DNA of 64,000 bases from SAR86 cluster bacterium. Lineage in GTDB: Bacteria; Pseudomonadota; Gammaproteobacteria; Magnimaribacterales; Magnimaribacteraceae. The first letter of the stretch is position 1. The number at the start of each line of letters is the position of its first letter. Location of the stretch: assembly GCA_029268615.1 (NCBI GenBank), contig JAQWNM010000010.1, forward strand, positions 1 to 64,000, read 5' to 3'. Position numbers and translations under genes: made by a program. The notes under the pieces were generated by a model. The model was not told the origin of the DNA, did not search any database, and saw only the letters and a list, made by a program, of their open reading frames with translations. Below are positions 28,145 through 37,076 of the stretch, in pieces.

Positions 28145-28693
28145 TCATCTTCTAGTTGCTTGTGCAATATCTAAAAAATTAAGATCTATAAAAGTAAATT
28201 CTTTAGGTTCAATAATTCTTTCCCCTACCTCTTCTCGCCAATCATAATGAAGGCCAATGCCATTTATATCTGGCGGCTCAATAAAGAATATAATTGTATA
28301 TAGATCTTCTCTATTTCCTGGTAATTTTATATTTCTTGCATAGTGAAAATTATCAGACATATTTAAATGAGGAAGTAAGAAAACTTTACTAGATTCATTT
28401 GTTCTTTGATTTAAGATAATTGCAGTTATATCTAAATAGGCTATAAAACCTCCTTCTATAGAACCTCTTGGAGCTTCATCGTTCCAATTAGCTAAAACTT
28501 CAAGGTGTATATCTGTAGACGACTCCAACAAAAAGATATTTGGAGGGGTAACATCATCTTTAATCGCACCTTCAAAAACAAAAGTAATACCGGGACTGAT
28601 ATCTGCCTTACCTATAAGCATTTCTGGAAGATTTTTTGAAAAAGAGGTGAAATGTAAACCGATCAATAAAAAAGCTAAAGTAATTTTATGCAT
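28145..28693 (-). CDS. P19/Tp34-family periplasmic iron-transport protein
   Basis: 182 aa from ATG at 28693, which gives a clean signal peptide (MHKITLAFLLIGLHFTSFSK); a TTG at 28714 would add a poor leader. The mature part matches the P19 family (Campylobacter P19, Treponema Tp34): DIHLEV around H63, a PHLNMSDNFHYA segment with H109, M112 and H117, and GIGLHYDW with H149, corresponding to the copper/iron-binding His/Met cluster. P19 proteins usually sit beside FTR1 permeases. Here ftr1 is 15 kb away, but both genes carry Fur boxes. The neighbouring gene is oxyR, on the same strand and 73 bp upstream. Confidence 0.85.
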   Translation of the reverse strand: MHKITLAFLLIGLHFTSFSKNLPEMLIGKADISPGITFVFEGAIKDDVTPPNIFLLESSTDIHLEVLANWNDEAPRGSIEGGFIAYLDITAIILNQRTNESSKVFLLPHLNMSDNFHYARNIKLPGNREDLYTIIFFIEPPDINGIGLHYDWREEVGERIIEPKEFTFIDLNFLDIAQATRR

Positions 28694-28716
28694 AATGGGT
28701 TTAATTTCGAACAAAT

Positions 28717-28735
28717 GAGAATGAATATCATTCTA
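28717..28735 (-). promoter_or_regulatory. Fur box before the P19 gene
   Basis: GAGAATGAATATCATTCTA matches the 19-bp Fur consensus at 14 of 19 positions. It lies 23 bp upstream of the chosen ATG, the normal position for a repressor site, and links p19 to ftr1 and the TonB receptor. Confidence 0.75.
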
Positions 28736-28766
28736 TATTTAAAATGCTCTATAAATCAATATAAGT

Positions 28767-29666
28767 TTAATTAAAATGATCTTCTAACTTGAATTTAAGT
28801 AATTCTTTTATCAATAGAATATCGTTAATTACAGGGTAAGTAGATCTAAAAATTAACGCTAATTTTCTATGAGGTCCTGGTTCATCAAGGTGGACCTTTG
28901 CTAATAAGGGATTTGAATTAAATAACTGCTCTAGTGCCATTTGTGGAACTAAAGTTGTACCCATTTTACCAGCTACCAATTGAATCAAAGTAGTCAAACT
29001 AGATGCACTTATATTTAAAAGACTATCAATTGGAAACTTACATGCATCTAAAGCTTGATCTTTTAAACAATGCCCTTCTTCAAGCAACATCAATTTAGAT
29101 TCTTCTAACTCACTTGCTGAAATTTCATTTTTTCCAGCCTGAACATCATCTGAAGATGTTATCCAGTAAAAATCTTCCTGCCAAAATTCTAATGCTAATA
29201 AACCTTCCGTATCAAAAGGTAAAGCTAAAATAGCTGTATCTATTTCGCCTTGTTTTATCTTGTCTATTAGAACTTTAGACTGACCTTCAACAATTGTTAA
29301 TTTTAATTTTGGATATTGAGATTTTAGAGAAGGCAAAACGAGGGGCAATAAATATGGTCCTATTGTAGGTATAATACCTATTGATAAAGAGCCAGTTAGT
29401 GGCCCTTTTTCTAAAATTCCTAACTTTTCTATATCTTCTATTCCTAACTTAATTGCTTGCGCTTTATCTAAAAATTTTTTACCAATTTTTGTTACCAAAA
29501 CTTTCTTATTATCTCTTTCAAAAACTTCTATGCCCAATTTTTTTTCCATTTCTGTAATAGAATTACTAAGAGTTGATGGTGAAACAAAACAATCATTTGC
29601 CGCTTTTTTAAAGTGCATAGTCCTTGATACTGCTAAAGCATAGTGAATTTGTTTGAGCGAAATCAT
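28767..29666 (-). CDS. oxyR: Peroxide-sensing LysR-type regulator OxyR
   Basis: 299 aa. N-terminal winged helix-turn-helix (about 1-60; FKKAANDCFVSPSTLSNSI), then a LysR substrate domain. The redox pair is C200 and C209 in GHCLKDQALDAC, with the same spacing as C199/C208 of E. coli OxyR. On oxidation it would activate peroxide-defence genes. Divergent from ahpC across a 119-bp region, a likely direct target. It is followed by the Fur-linked p19. Confidence 0.94.
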   Translation of the reverse strand: MISLKQIHYALAVSRTMHFKKAANDCFVSPSTLSNSITEMEKKLGIEVFERDNKKVLVTKIGKKFLDKAQAIKLGIEDIEKLGILEKGPLTGSLSIGIIPTIGPYLLPLVLPSLKSQYPKLKLTIVEGQSKVLIDKIKQGEIDTAILALPFDTEGLLALEFWQEDFYWITSSDDVQAGKNEISASELEESKLMLLEEGHCLKDQALDACKFPIDSLLNISASSLTTLIQLVAGKMGTTLVPQMALEQLFNSNPLLAKVHLDEPGPHRKLALIFRSTYPVINDILLIKELLKFKLEDHFN

Positions 29667-29750
29667 AATTTACCTCTTCAACCTTATATATATTTTAATC
29701 GAACATAAAGTCTATTAATAGTGTATTTAACAATATATAAAATAATTATA

Positions 29751-29776
29751 TAGTTATTTTTTTATATAAATAACTA
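29751..29776 (+). repeat. Inverted repeat in the ahpC leader
   Basis: Perfect 9-bp arms TAGTTATTT and AAATAACTA are separated by 8 bp, just upstream of the ahpC ribosome-binding site (AGGAAG) and ATG. It could be a regulator site, or an RNA hairpin in the leader. It does not fit the E. coli OxyR tetra-ATAG/CTAT spacing. Confidence 0.5.
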
Positions 29777-29785
29777 GGAAGAAAT

Positions 29786-30349
29786 ATGGCTCTAATAAAT
29801 ACTAAGATCAAATCTTTTAAGGCAGATGCTTTTAAAGATGGGGAGTTTATAACTATAGATAGTGATGATTTAAATGGTAAATGGTCTGTATTTTTCTTCT
29901 ATCCTGCAGATTTTACTTTCGTATGCCCTACTGAATTAGAAGATGTAGCTGATTATTATGATGAATTTAAATCTCTTGATGTAGAAATCTATGCCATTTC
30001 GACAGATAGTCACTTTTGTCATAAAGCGTGGCATGACTCCTCTGAATCAATTAGTAAAATAAAATATCCCATGATTAGTGACAGCACATTTAAAATTTCC
30101 AAAAATTTTGAAGTGTTAAGAGAGAATGAAGGGAGAGCTAATCGGGGAACCTTTATAGTAGATCCTGATGGCATTATTCAAGCTATGGAAATTACTGCTG
30201 AAGGAATAGGTAGAGATGCTCAAGACCTGATAAGAAAAGTAAAAGCTGCAAAATTTGTTAGAACCCATTCCGATCAGGTTTGTCCGGCTAAATGGAAACA
30301 AGGAGATAAAACACTAACGCCTTCAATTGAGTTAGTTGGCAAAATTTAA
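29786..30349 (+). CDS. ahpC: Alkyl hydroperoxide reductase subunit C (typical 2-Cys peroxiredoxin)
   Basis: 187 aa, same length as E. coli AhpC. It reduces H2O2 and organic peroxides. Peroxidatic C47 is in FYPADFTFVCPTE, resolving C166 in DQVCPAKWKQG. A good Shine-Dalgarno (AGGAAG) precedes the ATG. Divergent from oxyR. No ahpF follows, so reduction must come from a reductase elsewhere. Confidence 0.96.
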   Translation: MALINTKIKSFKADAFKDGEFITIDSDDLNGKWSVFFFYPADFTFVCPTELEDVADYYDEFKSLDVEIYAISTDSHFCHKAWHDSSESISKIKYPMISDSTFKISKNFEVLRENEGRANRGTFIVDPDGIIQAMEITAEGIGRDAQDLIRKVKAAKFVRTHSDQVCPAKWKQGDKTLTPSIELVGKI

Positions 30350-30469
30350 GTTCTTAGCTGATTTTTTTCATTGCCTATTAATCTAATGAAACTATAAGTT
30401 ACCATTTTGCGAACTAAGTAATCTAAATTGAAGATTTCTTGGAGATTATTTATCTTTAAAATAAAAAAG

Positions 30470-31843
30470 CTATTTTTTCTTCCAAGAAGTTCTGTCTTGA
30501 GTGTCATCCAATAATATCCCTTTAGAGTCTAAGTCTAATCTTATTTGATCCGCCTCTTTAAAGTTCTTATTTTCTCTAGCCTCATTTCTTTTATCTATCA
30601 AATCTAGGATCTCTTCTTCAGTAATATTAATATTATTTTTTATGTCTTTATAGAAAATTTCTGGATCTAAAGTTAATAATCCTAATGGTTCAGCTAATTT
30701 AATAAGCTCGCCAGCAAGAGTTTGAGCTAACTTCATATTTGAAGGTTTATAAATATTTATTTGCCGAGCTATATCAAAAAAAATAGCTATCGCTTCTGGT
30801 GTATTAAAATCATCATCCATAGCTAAATGAAATCTACGTGTATATTCACTTCTTTCATTTTCTAAAGGCTCTATATCCCTAATCGAACCATAAAGCCTTT
30901 CAAGAGCACTGTTAGCCTCGTCTAACTTAACAGAAGAATAATTTAATGGACTTCGGTAGTGACTAGAAAGAAGAAAGAATCTTATTACCTCTGGTTTATA
31001 GGATTCAAGAACTGATCTGATAGTAAAGAAATTACCTAGAGACTTAGACATCTTCTTGTCGTCAATTCTTAACGGGCCAGTGTGCATCCAAAAGTTAGCA
31101 AAAGATTTACCGGTAGACGATTCCGACTGCGCTATCTCATTTTCATGATGAGGAAACTTAAGATCTGATCCTCCACCATGAATATCGAAACTATCTCCAA
31201 AGCTCTTCATGCTCATAGCAGAACATTCAATATGCCAACCTGGTCTTCCTTCACCCCAGGGTGAATCCCATTTTAAAGAATCATTCTTATCTTTCTTCCA
31301 TAAAACAAAATCTGAAGGGTTTCTTTTATTTTGATTAATTTCCACCCTAGAACCTACCATCAAATCATCGAGATTTCTTTTAGATAACTTTCCATATTCA
31401 GGAAATGAATCGACTGCAAAATAAACATCTCCTCCCTCAAAATAAGCAAATTTCTTAGAAATTAAGTCTGAAATTAAATTTATAATTTCTTCTATATGGT
31501 GGGTTGCTCTTGGTTCCGAGTCTGGTTTTATCATGCCTAATGAAATAAAATCCTCCTGCATACTTAAAATAAATTTTTCTGTTAAAGCTTCAGGATTAAT
31601 ATTTTCAAGAATTGCTTTATCAAGGATATTATCATCCACATCCGTTATGTTCCTGACATAATTTACCTTAAAACACTTATATCTTAGATATCTGACTATC
31701 ATATCGAAAGCTAAAAAAGTCCTAGCATGGCCTAAATGGCAATCATCATAAACAGTCATCCCACAAATATACATATCTATGGAGCCTTTTTTTATAGGAA
31801 CAAACTCTTCTTTTTGTCCATTTAATGAATTATAAATTTTCAT
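30470..31843 (-). CDS. cysS: Cysteinyl-tRNA synthetase
   Basis: 457 aa, normal length. Class I synthetase: HIGH motif as HLGH in CGMTVYDDCHLGHARTF, zinc-site residues in GWHIECSAMS and GGGSDLKFPHHENE, KMSKS motif in KKMSKSLGNF. Starts 2 bp after the gltX stop, so the two are co-transcribed. Confidence 0.97.
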   Translation of the reverse strand: MKIYNSLNGQKEEFVPIKKGSIDMYICGMTVYDDCHLGHARTFLAFDMIVRYLRYKCFKVNYVRNITDVDDNILDKAILENINPEALTEKFILSMQEDFISLGMIKPDSEPRATHHIEEIINLISDLISKKFAYFEGGDVYFAVDSFPEYGKLSKRNLDDLMVGSRVEINQNKRNPSDFVLWKKDKNDSLKWDSPWGEGRPGWHIECSAMSMKSFGDSFDIHGGGSDLKFPHHENEIAQSESSTGKSFANFWMHTGPLRIDDKKMSKSLGNFFTIRSVLESYKPEVIRFFLLSSHYRSPLNYSSVKLDEANSALERLYGSIRDIEPLENERSEYTRRFHLAMDDDFNTPEAIAIFFDIARQINIYKPSNMKLAQTLAGELIKLAEPLGLLTLDPEIFYKDIKNNINITEEEILDLIDKRNEARENKNFKEADQIRLDLDSKGILLDDTQDRTSWKKK

Positions 31844-31845
31844 TT

Positions 31846-33258
31846 TTATAATATTTTCTTAGCCTCCTTAAGCCTCTTGATTACCTCATCTTGTCCTAAA
31901 AAACTAACTATCTGATCTAGTTCAGGACCAAACGTAAGACCAGAAAGAGCAATCCTAATTGGCATGTAAAGGTTTTTACCCTTTGTATTCGATTCCACAC
32001 CTAACTTCTTCATAGCAACTCCCCACTGCCCCCATGATAGGTTTATACATTTTTCTGCTAAATCAAAGAAATTAGATGGAGTAGAACTTAAATAAACCAA
32101 AGCCTCTTCTGAATATTTCTTCTGTTCAGAAAAGAATGCATGGGACAGATTAATAGCGTCTTCCGGGAAAATAATATTTTCTTTAATTAGTGATATAAAA
32201 CTTCTTATCTCTATCTCTTGAGGAATGAGATCTTCTATTATTGGTTTTAACCAACTCAACACCTCAGAAATATCTAATATTTCAACTGCTTGTTTTTGCC
32301 AAAATTTAAGCTGGTTTTGATCAAATTTACTAGGAGAAGAAGATATAGAGCCTATATCTAAAAAATCTGCAAGCTCATCTATTGATTTAATATTATTATC
32401 ATTATTAAGATGCCCCACTCTTACTAAATAATTTAAAATTGCAGACGGTATGTAACCTTTCTCCCTTAACTCAGAGATGGATAAACTCCCATTCCGTTTT
32501 GAAAGAGGAGATCCGTCATGACCTAAGAAAAGAGGAAGATGAGCAAACTTTGGATTAGGTAATTCTAATGCATCTAAAAGCGCGAGTTGTCTTGGAGTGT
32601 TACTTAGATGATCCTCACCTCTCAATACGCATGTAATACCCATTAAAGAATCATCTACTGCATTAGCAAACATAAAAGAAGGAGTGCCGTCTGTTTTCTT
32701 AACTATAAAGTCATCCAAATCAATTGTGTCAAAACTCTGTTTTCCTTTTATAAGGTCATCAAACTGAATTTGAGTTCCTTTAGGGATCCTAAATCTATAA
32801 ACAGGTAAATTCCCCTTATCTATTTCAGCCCGGACCTCTTCTTGAGAAGCGCCAGACCAGGTTCCAGGATACCTAGGAGGTTCTCCTGCCTGTAATTGAT
32901 TTCTTCTAATAACCTTTAATTCTTCTTCGGAAGTAAAACATGGATAAATTAGATCTCTATCTAATAATATTTTATAAAAATTTTCATAAATATTAACTCT
33001 CTTAGACTGGAAATAAGGAGAATTTTCTCCCTCCACTTTTGGTCCTTCATCCCAAAGAAGCTGCAGCCACTCTAAATCATTAAAAATATTCTCTACAAAT
33101 TCTTGTTCTGATCTAACTAAATCAGTATCTTCAATTCTTAGAAGAAACTTGCCTTTACCTTTCTTAGATAATAAAAAACTAAATAAAGCTGCTCTTAGAT
33201 TACCTAGATGCAAAGCTCCAGTTGGACTTGGACAAAATCTAGTTTTTTGAATATTCAT
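31846..33258 (-). CDS. gltX: Glutamyl-tRNA synthetase
   Basis: 470 aa. Class I: TRFCPSPTGALHLGN (HIGH motif as HLGN, residues 17-20), LRGEDHLSNTPRQ, and the KMSKS-type PLSKRNG. The zinc-binding cysteines of E. coli GltX are not preserved in the YPCFTSEEEL to PRYPGTWSG region. It is divergent from ppiB-lpxH and followed by cysS. In Pseudomonas aeruginosa the gene in this position is glnS, so this enzyme could be a second or non-discriminating GluRS that supplies Gln-tRNA through amidation. Specificity cannot be read from sequence alone. Confidence 0.93.
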   Translation of the reverse strand: MNIQKTRFCPSPTGALHLGNLRAALFSFLLSKKGKGKFLLRIEDTDLVRSEQEFVENIFNDLEWLQLLWDEGPKVEGENSPYFQSKRVNIYENFYKILLDRDLIYPCFTSEEELKVIRRNQLQAGEPPRYPGTWSGASQEEVRAEIDKGNLPVYRFRIPKGTQIQFDDLIKGKQSFDTIDLDDFIVKKTDGTPSFMFANAVDDSLMGITCVLRGEDHLSNTPRQLALLDALELPNPKFAHLPLFLGHDGSPLSKRNGSLSISELREKGYIPSAILNYLVRVGHLNNDNNIKSIDELADFLDIGSISSSPSKFDQNQLKFWQKQAVEILDISEVLSWLKPIIEDLIPQEIEIRSFISLIKENIIFPEDAINLSHAFFSEQKKYSEEALVYLSSTPSNFFDLAEKCINLSWGQWGVAMKKLGVESNTKGKNLYMPIRIALSGLTFGPELDQIVSFLGQDEVIKRLKEAKKIL

Positions 33259-33342
33259 TTAAAATCAATAAGTTAATAAAATAGCAGTTTATCTCTAAAG
33301 TTATTATTATACTTATACATACAACAAAGGAAGTGAATTGAT

Positions 33343-33858
33343 ATGGAAAAAATAATACTAGTCTCTTTAATTACAACCCTCGGCCCAATTGAAATTAAGC
33401 TTTTTACTGAGGAAGCTCCTGAAACTACTAAAAACTTTATTGAATATGTTGAAAGTGGATTCTTTGATGAAACTATTTTTCATCGTGTTATACCTGGTTT
33501 TGTTATTCAAGGTGGTGGGCATACCTCTGGTATGAATAGAAAAGATACATTAGCTCCAATTCAAAATGAAGCTAATAATGGAATAAAAAATCTACAATAT
33601 ACACTCTCGATGGCACGGACTAATGACCCACATTCTGCAACATCTCAATTTTTTATTAATTTACAAGATAATTCGTCATTAGATCATAGCTCTGAAACTC
33701 CTATGGGATGGGGTTATGCAGTCTTTGGTGAAGTGGTAAATGGAAGCGAAACTGTAAAAGCTATAGCCGAAGTTGAAACTAGTAACTTTGAAGGTCACCA
33801 AGATGTTCCCGTTGAAGAGATAAAGATAATTACAGCTGTAGTAATCTCTGATGAATAA
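33343..33858 (+). CDS. ppiB: Peptidyl-prolyl cis-trans isomerase, cyclophilin type
   Basis: 171 aa, no signal peptide, so cytoplasmic PpiB rather than periplasmic PpiA. Cyclophilin blocks: IFHRVIPGFVIQGGG with the catalytic Arg, SMARTNDPHSATSQFFIN and GYAVFGEVVNG. Strong ribosome-binding site AAAGGAAG before ATG. Followed 3 bp later by lpxH. Confidence 0.95.
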   Translation: MEKIILVSLITTLGPIEIKLFTEEAPETTKNFIEYVESGFFDETIFHRVIPGFVIQGGGHTSGMNRKDTLAPIQNEANNGIKNLQYTLSMARTNDPHSATSQFFINLQDNSSLDHSSETPMGWGYAVFGEVVNGSETVKAIAEVETSNFEGHQDVPVEEIKIITAVVISDE

Positions 33859-33861
33859 ATA

Positions 33862-34587
33862 ATGTCTCACTGCTTTATTTCTGATTTACATCTTACAAAG
33901 GAAAGACCGGAAATAACTGCCGCCTTCTTTACTTTTTTAGAAAGTATTGCGTCTGATGCTAATTATTTATATATCCTAGGAGACCTCTTTGAGATGTGGA
34001 TAGGAGATGACTCTGAAGATGAACTCTCTAAATCTGTAAAAGATCAACTAAGAAATCTTGCTAAAAATTCTTGTAATATATATTTAATGCATGGTAATCG
34101 TGATTTCCTTATTGGTGAAAAATTCTCTAAAGAATGTGATATTCAACTCATCGAAGATCCAATAAATATTAATATAAATAATAAGAATATATTGCTAATG
34201 CATGGTGACTCTTTGTGTGTAGAAGACGTTAAATATCAAGAATTTAGAGCTGCTACTCGCATTAATTCTTGGAAAGAAGATTTTCTTAAAAAACCTATTA
34301 AAGAAAGAATATTAATTGCAGAAAGTCTAAGGTCTAAAAGCAAAGCAGAAACAAGAGGAAAAACGGAAGATATTATGGATGTTTCAAAAGAAGAAGTAAT
34401 AAAAGTGATGTCAGAAAATCAAACCTCTTTCTTAATTCATGGCCATACTCATAGACCTAAAATACATAATATTAAATTAGCTACAGGTCCAGCTCATAGA
34501 GTTGTTCTTGGAGATTGGGATATTCATGGATGGTATATTTGGATAGATTCAAACTCATGGGAATTAAAAAAATTCTCTATCCTCTAA
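33862..34587 (+). CDS. lpxH: UDP-2,3-diacylglucosamine hydrolase
   Basis: 241 aa. Cleaves UDP-2,3-diacylglucosamine to lipid X in lipid A synthesis, at the inner face of the membrane. Calcineurin-like metallophosphoesterase motifs in order: SDLHL, LGDLFEMWIGDD, MHGNRDFLIG, MHGDSLCVED, and HGHTHRP. Co-directional with ppiB. Its 3' end overlaps the convergent hypothetical gene by 11 bp. Confidence 0.95.
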   Translation: MSHCFISDLHLTKERPEITAAFFTFLESIASDANYLYILGDLFEMWIGDDSEDELSKSVKDQLRNLAKNSCNIYLMHGNRDFLIGEKFSKECDIQLIEDPINININNKNILLMHGDSLCVEDVKYQEFRAATRINSWKEDFLKKPIKERILIAESLRSKSKAETRGKTEDIMDVSKEEVIKVMSENQTSFLIHGHTHRPKIHNIKLATGPAHRVVLGDWDIHGWYIWIDSNSWELKKFSIL

Positions 34588-35233
34588 ATCTGAGTTGTAG
34601 AACTAACCCTAGAATAATTAAAATCAATGCTAATAACATGCGTGGATCACTTAAATAAAGAAAAGGCTCGACAGGATAAGCGATTGTTTTATCTAGAGCT
34701 GCTACTTTGAAATTATGTTTACCTGACATTTTTGGGTTCGATACTACTTCCATAAAAGCTCTTCTACTTTTATATCTCATTAAAGCCATAGAATCCCAAT
34801 CCTCTGCATTTTCAATACCAACAATATCTACAGCTTGTAATACTGAGTTACCAGCAAATATAGGATGACTAGCTCTCTTCAATAATTCTGGATACATGTG
34901 CTCCATATAACGATCCATAAGTTGATTTGCAGTCTCTCCTGGTTGAGCCCCTTGAACATCTTCGGGATTATCAGACATATCTATATTATTTACCATAAGG
35001 AACTGTTTCCCAGAATCTTCTCTCATAAATTTTTCTATCTTCTTCAGGGCCACCTTAGACATATCTAGTTCTTCTGATGACGGAATTCCTTTAGCCTTAT
35101 TATTTTCTTGCATCTTAACTAAATAGGTTTCTATCTCGTCAGAATTTAACTTACCTCCGAAATCCGTATACCAAACAAAGAATATTCCATAGAGTGTAAT
35201 TAAAACTAACCAGTTTCTGTAATTTTTTGACAT
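34577..35233 (-). CDS. Membrane-anchored protein of unknown function
   Basis: 218 aa from ATG at 35233, which has GAGGAA five bases upstream; an in-frame start nine codons earlier is less likely. One hydrophobic helix near the N-terminus (about 6-22) and one at the C-terminus (DPRMLLALILIILGLVLQLR) enclose a soluble region of about 170 residues. The MALMRYKSRRAFMEVVSNP to FKVAALDKTIAYP stretch resembles DUF1330/dimeric alpha-beta barrel proteins, weakly. Lies between lpxH and umuD, divergent from umuD. Confidence 0.7.
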   Translation of the reverse strand: MSKNYRNWLVLITLYGIFFVWYTDFGGKLNSDEIETYLVKMQENNKAKGIPSSEELDMSKVALKKIEKFMREDSGKQFLMVNNIDMSDNPEDVQGAQPGETANQLMDRYMEHMYPELLKRASHPIFAGNSVLQAVDIVGIENAEDWDSMALMRYKSRRAFMEVVSNPKMSGKHNFKVAALDKTIAYPVEPFLYLSDPRMLLALILIILGLVLQLRFRG

Positions 35234-35320
35234 ATATTCCTCTCTGAAAACAAGTAACAATAATCCTTAGATTATCTTATACACAATTAAGACAAGATTC
35301 TATATTTTAGACTTTACAAT

Positions 35321-35355
35321 TTGTTCTAATAAATATACTGTATATATATACAGTA
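35321..35355 (+). promoter_or_regulatory. umuDC promoter with LexA box
   Basis: TACTGTATATATATACAGTA (35336-35355) is a perfect 20-bp match to the E. coli LexA consensus (CTGT-N8-ACAG with AT core). It covers the probable -10 (TATATA, 35343-35348); a -35-like TTGTTC lies at 35321-35326 with a 16-bp spacer. It ends 15 bp before the umuD ATG. LexA would repress umuDC until DNA damage. Confidence 0.93.
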
Positions 35356-35370
35356 TTATTAAACTATCCT

Positions 35371-35799
35371 ATGAGCATTAAATATCTGGGCAATTCACCG
35401 GAAGATGGCCTGCCTCCTCTGAAAATTCCTTACTTCTTAGATAGAGTTCCCGTTGGATGGCCTAGTCCAGCTGATGACTATATTGAACATTCTATTGATC
35501 TAAATAAACACTTAATTAAGAATTCAGCTTCAACTTATTTTGTTAGGGTAAGTGGAGATTCTATGATCAATGCCTATATAGGCGATGGAGCTACACTGGT
35601 CGTTGATAGAAGTATAGAACCTCAGCATGGAAAAATTATTATAGCTATAGTTGATGGTGCTTTTACATGCAAAAGAATACTCTTTAAACCAACTATTTGC
35701 TTAGCATCTGAAAACCCTAAATACCCCCCTATTTACCTTAATACTGAAGAGGAATTAGAGACCGCCGGCACCGTCATTGCTTCGATCAATATTTATTAA
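35371..35799 (+). CDS. umuD: DNA polymerase V protease subunit UmuD
   Basis: 142 aa (E. coli UmuD 139). LexA-like S24 peptidase that self-cleaves with RecA filament. Catalytic S64 (VSGDSMINA) and K101 (FTCKRI); the expected cleavage bond is V28-G29 in [11 protein letters not shown], aligned to the E. coli QCGFPSPA site. Cleaved UmuD' binds UmuC. First gene after the LexA box; umuC follows 10 bp later. Confidence 0.95.
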   Translation: MSIKYLGNSPEDGLPPLKIPYFLDRVPVGWPSPADDYIEHSIDLNKHLIKNSASTYFVRVSGDSMINAYIGDGATLVVDRSIEPQHGKIIIAIVDGAFTCKRILFKPTICLASENPKYPPIYLNTEEELETAGTVIASINIY

Positions 35800-35809
35800 A
35801 TTAATTAAT

Positions 35810-37072
35810 ATGTATGCACTCGTTGACTGTAATAGCTTCTATGCTTCTTGTGAAAGAGTATTTAGACCAGACCTGAAGAATAAACCTATAGTAGTTCTAT
35901 CTAATAATGATGGATGCGTTGTTGCTTTATCTAAAGAAGCAAAAAAACTTGGAATCAAGATGTGCGCTCCTTGGTTTAAAATCCAAGCATATTTTCTTAA
36001 AAATGAAGGAATTGCATTCTCATCTAACTATGAGCTTTATGCAGATATTTCGTCTAGAATTATGTGCACACTAAGATATCTAGCTCCAAAGATAGAGGTA
36101 TATAGCATAGATGAAGCATTCTTAGATCTAACAGGAGTTTCGTCATGTACAGATCTAGGCTCTTTTGGAAAACAATGCCAAGAAACTATTGATCAGTGGA
36201 TAAATATGCCTGTTCGAGTTGGCATTGGACCAACAAAAACTCTAGCTAAAGCTGCCAGCTATGCCGCGAAGAAATATCCTGCCACAAAGGGAGTGGTTGA
36301 TTTATCAAAGAAAATCCGTCAGAGAAAATTACTAGCTCTAATGCCTGTCAATGAAGTATGGGGAGTCGGGCATAGATTAAATAAGAAACTGAATATAATG
36401 GGAATAAATACTGCCCTTCAATTAGCGGATACTGATCCAAAATTAATTAGGAAAAAATTTAGCATAGTATTAGAGAGAACTTTAATGGAGCTAAGAGGAA
36501 TGCCTTGTATAAGCATAGAAGACCTGCCTGCAACAAAAAAACAAATTGTGGTAAGTAGAACATTTAGTAAAAAAGTTTCAGATGAGCAGACAATGCATGA
36601 AGCAATTAGTGACTATGCATCAAGAGCAGCAGAGAAGCTGCGAAGAGAAAATCAATATTGTATGATGATCTCAGTATTCATAAGAACTAATCCTTTCCAG
36701 AAACAGGACTATCAGTATAGAAATAGTATTAACTACCGACTTAATTGTCCTACAAATGATACTAGAGAAATTATCTATATTGCTAAAAATCTAATTTCAA
36801 AAATTTATAAAAAAAATATTAACTTCATTAAAGCAGGAATTATGTTGGGAGATTTCTTTGATGAAGGGGTGAGTCAAGGCAATTTATTTACTCCTTGGAA
36901 ACAACAATATAAAAGTGAACTTCTAATGAATACCGTTGACAAAATAAATACTAATAACAAGGGTAAGATTATATTTGCTGCACAAGGAATAAAAAAATAC
37001 TGGTCTATGAAAAGAAATCTACACTCACCACGATATACAACTAATTGGAATGATCTACCTATAGTAAATTAA
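35810..37072 (+). CDS. umuC: DNA polymerase V catalytic subunit UmuC
   Basis: 420 aa from ATG 35810 ([18 protein letters not shown]); an earlier in-frame start overlaps umuD and adds unconserved residues. Y-family translesion polymerase with [14 protein letters not shown] and [12 protein letters not shown] carrying the catalytic acidic residues, [13 protein letters not shown], the helix-hairpin-helix region ([14 protein letters not shown]) and the little finger domain. The C-terminal QGNLFTPW segment resembles a beta-clamp binding motif. Confidence 0.95.
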   Translation: MYALVDCNSFYASCERVFRPDLKNKPIVVLSNNDGCVVALSKEAKKLGIKMCAPWFKIQAYFLKNEGIAFSSNYELYADISSRIMCTLRYLAPKIEVYSIDEAFLDLTGVSSCTDLGSFGKQCQETIDQWINMPVRVGIGPTKTLAKAASYAAKKYPATKGVVDLSKKIRQRKLLALMPVNEVWGVGHRLNKKLNIMGINTALQLADTDPKLIRKKFSIVLERTLMELRGMPCISIEDLPATKKQIVVSRTFSKKVSDEQTMHEAISDYASRAAEKLRRENQYCMMISVFIRTNPFQKQDYQYRNSINYRLNCPTNDTREIIYIAKNLISKIYKKNINFIKAGIMLGDFFDEGVSQGNLFTPWKQQYKSELLMNTVDKINTNNKGKIIFAAQGIKKYWSMKRNLHSPRYTTNWNDLPIVN

Positions 37073-37076
37073 TAAT

